Below, one piece after another: positions 55,991 to 64,000 of a DNA stretch of 64,000 nt (its first letter is position 1; each line of letters begins with the position of its first letter). Made by a program: the position numbers and the translations under genes. This stretch comes from Megalonaias nervosa (lineage: Eukaryota > Mollusca > Bivalvia > Unionida > Unionidae), in contig JAECUM010009709.1 of NCBI GenBank assembly GCA_016617855.1, positions 22,325 through 86,324 of the forward strand, given 5' to 3'. Under the pieces are notes generated by a model. It was not told where the DNA came from and searched no databases. It saw only the letters and a program-made list of their open reading frames with translations.

Positions 55991-58900
55991 TTACTTCAAA
56001 GAAACCATGTTCTACTGAGTGTGTATTTAAGCACCTGCAATTGATTGGCAAATGAATGATGCCTCTTTTGTTTTAATAGTGTTTAAATTAAACTGGTTAC
56101 AATGTGAATACAAATCATTTATGTAATAAAAAACTGGACAATACTATCAAATCATCTATATGCCATATTAATAACAATAAATGCTAAAGTATTTTGCACA
56201 GACAAAAGAAAATTGGGAGACAATTTACTGAAATACTGCATCAAATACAAAAATTGATTATATGAACTGCAACAACTTCAAGTACTCAAGAAAATGCTGG
56301 TCTTAAAGCACCATTTTAGAACAGCTTTGAAGGTTACCAACTAAAGGCAGGACTATGGTGGCCCAGTGATGTGTTGGAACACATGAAGCTAACCTGTCAG
56401 CAATAAAACCAGAAGACCTATGATGGCAGGAACCTTGACAAAACTACTGTCTAGAAGGATAGGTGAAAACATATTTGCCTTAACCAACAGTGACATAACA
56501 GGACTGTATATACTCAATCCCCTATGGACCTATGCTAATAGAATGAAGAATTGCAATGATAATAGAGCCACCAGAATCAAAAGGAAAATAGAGAAACACT
56601 ACAAGAAATACACATATCAAGAATACTGATTGGAATCCCATTGCAAAACACTATAAAAAGATTCCAGGAAAAATTCAACATAAAAGTTTATGGAAAACGA
56701 ATCATAAAACACTACAACTATGATACAGAAACAGGCACAAGCATTTTAGAAATTGAGAAAGACCAAGTGAAGAATATAAAAATATTCTTCTACTTACATG
56801 GCTTCTTGGCAATGTCATAATAAAGTGGGTGTATCTTCCACAGGAAGTGCAGTAGATGCAGAGATACAGCCATGTACGAAGGATGTGTATTTTTAATGTA
56901 ACACCAGTAGACAAACCATGCCGTTATTTCAATATATCAACACAATAACATATAAATGAGAACCTACTACACATGAGGACCCTAAATATTCAAATTCTCT
57001 TGAATTGTGATAGCCACATTAGGCCTCTACAAAATGAGTAAGATGTTGTTCGTCCCTAGCCTCAAGGATGCATGTCATGGGCTTTTATTAGGTGCCAGGT
57101 GCTCCAAGTTATCGTCCCCTTCATGCACTGATCAATCACTCACTCACTCATATGTGCACTCACTCATGACAAACACGTACCCAGGTCACATAACAATATC
57201 TTCAAGATTTGACTTTCCATTTAGGAAAAGTAGCAATAACAAGACTTTCATGATAGCCACTGTGGCCACAATCATATTAAGTGAAAACCCAATTTTAATA
57301 TGATCATCCAGTCAGGAATAGTGTAATGGATGTCACAGATGTCAGATTGGCACCCTTTTCATTCCAGATCAACTAGACATCATAAGAGGTCTTTGAGTGA
57401 AAACTGTTGTAGCTATATTGATGTCCAAGCAGAATCATTTTCAAACAGGCCAACTAGACCATAGAATGAATGTGTGTGCAAAGTTTCAAAGAAATCCTCC
57501 AAGTAGTTTAGGAGTAGTAGCAACAAGCAACAGACTACCCCATAGACTCTTCTGGTCTATAACCAATAGAGCTAAAAATGAATACTCTCTAATGATCAAT
57601 GTCTTTTTCCAAGTTAACAAAGAAAGCTACGAGTTACATTATCAAAAGTTACAACAAATAATTTCTCTTTTGCTTACATTAAATTACTTTCACTACAAAA
57701 CTGAATTTTTTAAAAAGAAAACCTGCAGTGTAGTAGAACTTTCATTCATGCCATAACTATGTGTTATATTTTTCTTCTATGTTCTGCAACCAAAATTAAT
57801 GTGGAAAAATGTATATACAATTAAAAACCAATTTCATGTGAAAACATCACAGTTTAACCTCAGTGCACTCCTCAGTCCATATTACAAGTCAAAATATTTT
57901 CACAGACTAATATCTTATTTTATCATAGTTGGTTTTGTGACACTAAGAAACATTTTCATTTGGAAACTGGTGTTTCTTTCAAAACATCTGCATTACAAAC
58001 AGCGTTGAAGCTACCTTCCATTCTGATCATTGTTAACAAGTCTATAAATAGAGCTAAAGAAGAACATTTTCAAGCAAGGACACATATCTTTTTTGTTATG
58101 TCAGTATCTGATGCCATGTTACTACCCCAATTACCTTTAGAGAGACTAATGACAGACATGTCATTACAGCCTGTGTACTCACTGTGCATGTACACTATAA
58201 ATACAGTAGTATAATGTTCATTTGTAATTGCTATTGGTTATAATTATTAGTCATAAAGCTTATCTTCATTTTACACAATTATTATTGCCACATGTCTCAC
58301 ACATTTATTCAATTTAGTAAGTTTAATTATGCTGTTTACTTGATATAAACTTCAAATTTTATCTAATGTAAATAAAAATGCATTTATGTGTCAGGAGGTA
58401 GTGCCCTACTTCCAAACTCTTTAGCATCAAGGTCATTTAAAATACACCAAAGTGGAAGGTATTACAGAAAAGTAATTTTCTTTTATGTATTTGCAAACAG
58501 AATTTCTCCCCCGCCTCCTCTTTTCCATTGTTATTAAAATCATTATACCATTAAAATTTTTATATACTGAGAAGCACCAAAATATTCTCCTGGGATCTGT
58601 TGCTTAAAGATACTTTCATATATGTCAATACAACTGTGTTATTGTGTTTTACCAGATTTGTCTTTGAATATTAAAAAGCACTGAGTACAGCTTAAAAAGA
58701 GTATTCTGCACTATCTACTGTAGCTGTAATGCAATGGACATACACTATTAGAGTGAGGATTTTTGCTTGAAACAAGTGAACAATGGATATACTGCATCAA
58801 GTGAGTGAACGTACTGAATATTTCACCCACAAGATAAAATATAGCCATTATTCACTCGGAGCACGCAAATTTTCTTTTTATTTTAGGTTCCAACATATTG

Positions 58901-59126
58901 GCTAGGAATATGTATAACAGACTTAAGTAGTGGATTTCTTACTGGGTCCCATGTGATATCAGCAGATTAATACTTATATTCTGCTGTATTTTGTGCATGT
59001 TTGCATAGAAAACAGTAGTAGCAACATAATTCTTATTCCCAATTCAAGATAAAATAAACTCATTTTAAAAAAATCAAACAAAAAAAGTATCTGTACCTTT
59101 TTGTATTGAATTTAGTTCATTTAGAA
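55991..59126. other. GSAP intron, no gene recognised
   Basis: A plus-strand frame of 119 codons at 57397-57756 and others at 57007-57303 and 57960-58214 have no known motif. Sequence around 57410-57530 (GCAAAGTTTCAAAGAAATCC) has the look of a dispersed repeat. No 5' LTR for the adjacent pol relic was found. Confidence 0.4.
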
Positions 59127-59304
59127 CAGATGTCTCAAATATGTGGCCCATAGGCCACATGCAGCCTGCAAAGCTGTATCATGTGGCCCACAAAATGACT
59201 GGCATCATAATGTGTCATGAGAGATAACAAAGGTGGTGTGGCCCTTGGGGCCATCAAAAATGGCCTAATGCAGCCCTCAGGATGGTTTGAGTTTGAGACC
59301 CCTG
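59127..59304. mobile_element. hAT-type MITE, copy B (178 bp)
   Basis: Left end CAGATGTCTCAAATATGTGG (diverged), right end GAGTTTGAGACCCCTG. Exact 8-bp target duplication ATTTAGAA at 59119-59126 and 59305-59312. Body shares GGTGGTGTGGCCCTTGGG with 27474-27630. Confidence 0.9.
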
Positions 59305-59831
59305 ATTTAGAATGTGAATCAGACATACTTACCTCTTGACTATGCAAGCATCTAAGAATAGAATTTCTTTGTCATAATGAAAATGTCTACTGACAGGCAG
59401 TGAAAAATTATTTATGGTATTTCACTACAGTGAATTACAAAATTATTTCTCTCAGAAAGTCCAGTAATAGTATAAAATAAATAATTATATTGCTGGCTGT
59501 AACTTTCCGATGTGTGAAATGAAATGCAGCCCATCCAATCTGAGCCATGATGTTGATATACACCATAACCATTACGCTAGATCTATGACAGATCAGAGCA
59601 TGGACAGATTAATTTCCACTGAAAAAAAATGTAGACTTTCATAAATATGTGACGCATATACTGTATTTGACTGAACCACAAGCCACTAAATTAGCACAAA
59701 AGTTAGTTTTAAAGCATGTTTCTACTATTTTATGCTGATAAAAATAAGTTTTAGATCTTAAAAGCAAGCAGGATTCACAACTTTTTGTGCAGAATATCAT
59801 GGAGGTGCTGACTCATGGCAAGGTGAAGTCA
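59305..59831. other. GSAP intron, nothing recognised
   Basis: AT-rich, no coherent frame. Confidence 0.5.
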
Positions 59832-60133
59832 CAATCTGATTAAAATCAGATCTCCACTGCCCTACATGAAGATCTGACAGTGAGTGATTAGAGGTCATGT
59901 TCTGGTGACCTATGTTAATACCATAACTACTAATTTTATTAGCCAATCAGATGAAGTCTTGGAGACTGAGTAGTGTCGCTGAGGAGCATCAATGTGTACT
60001 GAATGACTTTCAGATTTCTGAAAGCTGCATTTCCAGTGGCTAATTCAAAGGTCATCAGAACATGACCGCTATGTGGTTGCTTTCAGATCTTCACATAGGA
60101 CAGTGGAGATCTGATTTTATTTTAATCAGACTG
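59832..60133. mobile_element. MITE with 10-bp target duplication (302 bp)
   Basis: Ends CAATCTGATTAAAATC and GATTTTATTTTAATCAGACTG are inverted. The arms also share ATCAGATCTCCACTG and GAAGATCTGA, and GGTCATGTTCTG further in. The decamer GGTGAAGTCA flanks both sides exactly (59822-59831, 60134-60143). Such a long duplication is typical of Mutator-like elements. Confidence 0.85.
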
Positions 60134-60522
60134 GGTGAAGTCAACTTCTTTTTCCTGCCATGATGAAGTAAATTTTCGCATCTGATGGTGACAATTTTTC
60201 CCAAATTGCCCTAAGTACAAGCCTTGTATACACTATCTGAGATGAGGTATTTATATCTGGTATGCTATTTCATGTGATAGAATAGGTCACAAAGGCTTAC
60301 AATCCTAAATGCACCCCCTTGAGTGGGAGCAGAGAGGCTGGTAGAGACAAATATAAAAAGGTGTGGATATCTGTGATATCTTCAATCTGTACTTGGGTTG
60401 GGCCGGATGTGCATTTTAAAGTGAGGGCATTTAATTTAGAACAATATAAAACCAATATTATGATGATGAACAAGATCTGTTCCGGGTGAATATAAGGTAC
60501 GAGACCCGAGTACAAAATATAC
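60134..60522. other. GSAP intron; one old repeat fragment
   Basis: 60145-60240 resembles a unit of the 25480-26140 family (CTAAGTACAAGCCTTGTATA). Confidence 0.5.
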
Positions 60523-60599
60523 CTGGCTCCAAGCAGTTATCTCATCCCATGTATACAGCAAGCAGCCATCTTTCTCCTGGTTCAGGACCCGTATGGAAT
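60523..60599 (-). CDS. GSAP: GSAP exon (SIRVLNQEKDG segment)
   Basis: Exon of 77 bases: acceptor TTATCTCTTTTTGTAG, donor AGCCAG/GTATATTTTG. It begins with two bases completing a codon from the exon at 62620 and ends in phase 0. The product SIRVLNQEKDGCLLYTWDEI then TAWSQ corresponds to the GSAP stretch SLHVLNVERNG-IIYTYKDD-KGN. The open frame continues past the donor, but the similarity stops exactly there. Confidence 0.8.
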
Positions 60600-61312
60600 C
60601 TACAAAAAGAGATAAACTACTTGGCAATTTTCCAGACTATGCAAAAAACTCATAAGCATAGTGTTTTCTACAAAATCATGTTTTCTTGTTGAAATTATTA
60701 ACATTTATTTGAGAATATTTTTGAGATGATAGTGACAATTTTTTAGAAATAGTAAATGAACAATTAGTGAAGTTGTTTCAGTTTGAAATTATATGCTATA
60801 TAGTAACACCTAAATTGCTGTCTAGCCATGGTGCCTTAATGTTAGACAAGCTTAAAACTAAGTGTTATTACAAAATGATTCACAAAGTGCTTTTCAGTTA
60901 GCTCAGTATTCCAGGGTCTCCTGTAGACTACAGGATTCATTCGATGTTCTAAAATACTGATCTAAAAAGTCAAACCCGTGTGCACAATTCACACATAAGA
61001 ATGGCAAGACCTACCTTTGATTATGTCATATAATAAATACTTTGATGAACAAAACTGTCCATCCTGGTACACATAGAATCATGGGAATCTGATGCATAGA
61101 GTAATACTCATTATCTCCACAAGCAAAAAAAACCCATTTCAATAAGTATCAAGAAGAATTAGTGACCCAGGATAAGGTAAATGGATAGCCTTTGATGAAT
61201 ATGTTGTTTACAGCCTGACTGGTACATAAAGCAATCACTGCATTCAATTTCCTGCAATATTACAAAAACTAGAGTAAGTTACACACATGTGCATGGCAGA
61301 CAACTGTTTCAT
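60600..61312. other. GSAP intron, nothing recognised
   Basis: AT-rich, no coherent frame or repeat. Confidence 0.5.
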
Positions 61313-61344
61313 GTGTGATAAAGATTATTTTCATAAAGTTTTTA

Positions 61345-61520
61345 TCTAAGAAAGTACTTAGTGATGAACACATCACATTAAAAACACACAAGTACAAAAT
61401 GCCAGGAACCTCTTCCAAACTGGAAATCAAACTCCCCACTATAAAAAATGACCATATAATTGTAGATGATGACTCTGAGAATTTTGAAGAGACAGTATTG
61501 AGTGTAAAACAAGAGACCCA
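61345..61520 (+). other. Candidate plus-strand exon, unknown protein
   Basis: Open frame with KMPGTSSKLEIKLPTIKNDH, IIVDDDSENFEETV and SVKQETQ followed by a donor-like CCAG/GTGTG. An acceptor-like TTTTATCTAAG lies at about 61350. Acidic, with a sumoylation-like VKQE; composition is more protein-like than the surroundings. No family recognised, no partner exon linked. Confidence 0.3.
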
Positions 61521-61565
61521 GGTGTGTTTGATACTGCTTACCTGCTAAAATAACTTGACTCTTGG

Positions 61566-61732
61566 CCACTTCACTAAGCAGGTTTATGTAATATTTGTAA
61601 TAACCTACAAAAACCATCTCCCAAGTTTTCTATCATGACAATTTTATCTACTTTACTATATCCTGAAAAAAATTCTTTCTAAAGATAAAGGCATAATTAA
61701 CACACAGGGTCTCTTGCTCATAACTGAAGTCA
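61566..61732. repeat. Dispersed repeat, shared with 29228-29390
   Basis: Same block order as at 29228, from TTCACTAAGCAGGTTTATG to CTCATAACTGAAGTCA. Confidence 0.7.
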
Positions 61733-62619
61733 CTGATACAACATACATACTATATTTTATTTTTATCACATACAAATACACATATTTGCCTTTTGAATGG
61801 AGTTAAAATATGCTCCGGTAAACTGTGTATTGACTGAGTGAATGAACTCCTCACATCCCTGTGAGTGTGTCTGCAAAAAATGTAGTTATATGCCTTTTCT
61901 TGTTGTTCACAATCACATTTGCAAATTGATAAGTTGATTGTTTTCTTTCTCAGTTTCTATTTTTATTCACATATTATAACACACTTATGATTTAAACATG
62001 AAAGATTATTTTTATGAAGACAGTAGAGCACTATAAACACATCAGCTTCTTGTACACTGTACACTCAGGCATTCACGTACTGGTATATGGAAATTAGCAT
62101 GGAATAGAAACTAAGCAAAATGATGAACCATCAAGAGGTAATTAAAATATTTCAATATATTTACAGTTGATCTAAGTCATTATTCTGCTTTAATTAACAT
62201 TACTACTGACCATAAAATTCTCTCTCTCTTTTTCTCTCTCTCTCCTTTTCCTCTGGACAGTTTGACTTAACTTTATCATCATTCATAGGTCCAGTGACAT
62301 CATCATATGAAACAAAAGAAACTCCCCAATGCTCATATTTTCATGGAGTTTCACCCGAATCTTGCTGTGATGGTCAAGAGTGGGGGGGGGCAACCATTTG
62401 AACATTTTTATATTTAATTAATAACAATGGATTTTTAGAACATTATAATAGGTTTAAGAAACAACAACAACAAAGTATTAAATACATTACATTATGTGTG
62501 CCTCGTAACTGACAAATTTATCTTAAAGTGTCTACAGGCTATTGCAACTTTGTATCACTGATATTATGAACACTGTAGATAGAGCCCAACGAAAGTTTAA
62601 ACATACCATTATAACAAAC
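61733..62619. other. GSAP intron; pyrimidine tract
   Basis: CT-rich tract at 62220-62255, a nine-base G run near 62382-62390, otherwise nothing recognised. Confidence 0.5.
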
Positions 62620-62717
62620 CATATTCTTGTAGGTTACTTGGTGCAAGTTCAGTTTTAAGGTTTTCATCCAGCCCAAACTGTTTTTCTCTCTCACTCCATA
62701 TTTCTGTGTATGTTGCC
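62620..62717 (-). CDS. GSAP: GSAP exon, most upstream found
   Basis: Donor TATG/GTTTGTTAT at 62620. The preferred acceptor (CCCTCTCCCCTATCATGCATAAG) gives 62717 as start; a weaker in-frame choice after CACAG gives 62703. Product: ATYTEIWSEREKQFGLDENL, then KTELAPSNLQEY. The final base plus two bases of the next exon makes Asp, giving LQEYD-SIRVLN, which parallels VLENDYESLHVLN of GSAP. Sequence further upstream in the frame is not protein-like, so the start codon lies in another exon that I did not find. Confidence 0.6.
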
Positions 62718-63002
62718 CTTATGCATGATAGGGGAGAGGGGAACATAAAAAAAATAAAGCATTGCGATGAAATTGTGTACCATGTTAAATTCATTTAGAA
62801 AACGGGGACTATCAATACCTTTTATCATTATTTTCATGTCATTAATGATTAATGAGTGAAAATTCATCACTGATCTACAGGCCTGCAGTTGAAAGAATGT
62901 ACTATTGCACCATGGGCAGATCACAATTTGATATACCAATAGTATTGGTATATCAAATTGCTTTATACCAACACTTTAAAGCCATGTTATTTCAATGTAT
63001 GT

Positions 63003-63004
<2 letters not shown>
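62718..63004. other. No exon recognised upstream
   Basis: The search for a first GSAP exon with a start codon gave nothing convincing; a palindromic TTGATATACCAATAGTATTGGTATATCAA-type stretch lies at 62928-62959. Confidence 0.5.

Positions 63005-63053
<49 letters not shown>
63005..63053. repeat. (TA)n microsatellite
   Basis: About 24 TA units; a second tract lies at 63161-63189. Confidence 0.95.
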
Positions 63054-63055
<2 letters not shown>

Positions 63056-63158
63056 GTTAAGCTAGACTTGAATTTTAGGGAGAAGTGACTTCTCCTTTTG
63101 GGCAGAACAGGGAGAAGTGAGAGCTCAACAGGGAGAAGTGGACGCGAAGCAAGAAACG

Positions 63159-63160
<2 letters not shown>

Positions 63161-63189
<29 letters not shown>
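63161..63189. repeat. (TA)n microsatellite
   Basis: About 14 TA units, directly before the transposon-like end at 63190. Confidence 0.95.
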
Positions 63190-63192
<3 letters not shown>

Positions 63193-64000
63193 TGTGACCC
63201 TGCTATAGCACGCTCCGTTATAACACGAATTCGGATATAACACAGTCGTGGTATGGCTCCTGAAATTTCATATACATGTATTTTTCTCATACACGAAAAA
63301 AAAAATTCTTTCTTAAAAGTACGAAAAAAAACAAAAAAAAAGTTTATTATCATTTTAGGGAAGAGAACGCGTATGAATATTACAAGACGATCGTGGTGTG
63401 GCTACTGAAATTTTATATGCATTTTTCTGATACACAAAACAATAGTGTTTTCTTGTTAAAAGTATGAAAAATAACGTGTAAAAATTTATTCAGGAATCAT
63501 GCAGGGTTTTGCCAATGTGGCAGATTGCAATTTTTTTCCCTTATTGGTGGCAAAATATACCATCTGGCGAATTTTTTTTATTGGTAACATTGTTGGCTAT
63601 TTAAACTTGTATATACAACCATTGGTTTGGAGTGGAGAAATTCAGAGGCCCCATGAAAGGAAGCCATAAAGTTGATGTAAACTGCACTGAAATTTATTGT
63701 TACATAAACAAATTCTTTGTCCATATTGACAAACCATCTTAACAGTACATTGTTATATCAAAATCTGCTTATGTTGACATCTAGCGCGAGTACTGTATGT
63801 TCTGAAATATCCGCTTTTAGTAATTAATATATTTACATAGACTGACATTTGTATGTGGATGGTAAGTAAAATTCCTCTTCTTTTCACTCAGAATTAAATC
63901 CTTCAGAACATTCACATTTTCTGTAGTAATCCCTGTCATCAGTTCAGAACACATGCGTCTCTATCGTCGATTGACCCTTTCTTTAAATTTCTGACGCATG
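63190..64000. mobile_element. Possible pogo/Tigger-like element end with internal duplication
   Basis: The start GTGTGTGACCCTGCTATAGC, then CGCTCCGTTATAACACGAAT, resembles pogo/Tigger terminal repeats rich in TATAACGCG-like words and follows TA. Within it, 63236-63330 and 63391-63470 are diverged copies of each other (CGTGGTATGGCTCCTGAAAT versus CGTGGTGTGGCTACTGAAAT, then TTAAAAGTACGAAAAA). The matching right end is not in the window. Confidence 0.4.

Noticed and set aside
57397..57756. 119-codon plus-strand frame
   Set aside because: No recognised motif; partly in repeat-like sequence.

Overview
The window looks like intronic and intergenic DNA of a marine lophotrochozoan, most likely a mollusc. 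It is AT-rich, has large introns, carries tRNA-headed SINEs of the kinds described from molluscs (a MetaSINE-like family and a V-type family), and contains DIRS, Penelope-like, piggyBac, hAT, pogo-like and Ty3/gypsy relics. There are no bacterial operons, rRNA genes or CRISPR arrays. The assignment comes from recognising sequence families by eye, not from a search.

One host gene is supported. Seven short minus-strand blocks at 62620-62717, 60523-60599, 45080-45133, 42631-42700, 26397-26552, 16670-16719 and 12672-12845 have splice-like borders, compatible intron phases, and a conceptual product that follows the N-terminal part of gamma-secretase activating protein (GSAP). The gene runs right to left across about 50 kb. 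Its first exon(s) and C-terminal exons were not found here. A short exon may be missing between 42.6 and 26.6 kb.

The left 12 kb is a stack of nested transposons. A pogo-like DNA transposon (from before the window start to 5990) was split by a Ty3/gypsy-type LTR element (723-5434). A second, decayed copy of that LTR family lies at about 52332-55990. Together the two copies show the unusual order protease-integrase-RT-RNase H typical of Gmr1-like elements. A broken piggyBac transposase lies at 6759-8515. A Penelope-like GIY-YIG tail (8973-9612) is interrupted by an internally deleted hAT element (9613-11107) with a 6-bp target duplication; the insertion splits a sequence resembling a hammerhead ribozyme core.

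The GSAP introns (12.8-62 kb) hold SINEs, MITEs with exact target duplications, several 29-150 bp tandem arrays, a DIRS RT fragment, a LINE with a solo LTR inside it, and a deletion derivative of the pogo-like element. They also hold an unclassified 2.4 kb transposon with inverted repeats of about 330-400 bp and a cysteine-rich, now broken, protein (45472-47870). That element and the hAT/Penelope junction are the most interesting loci. Everything mobile here appears defective.
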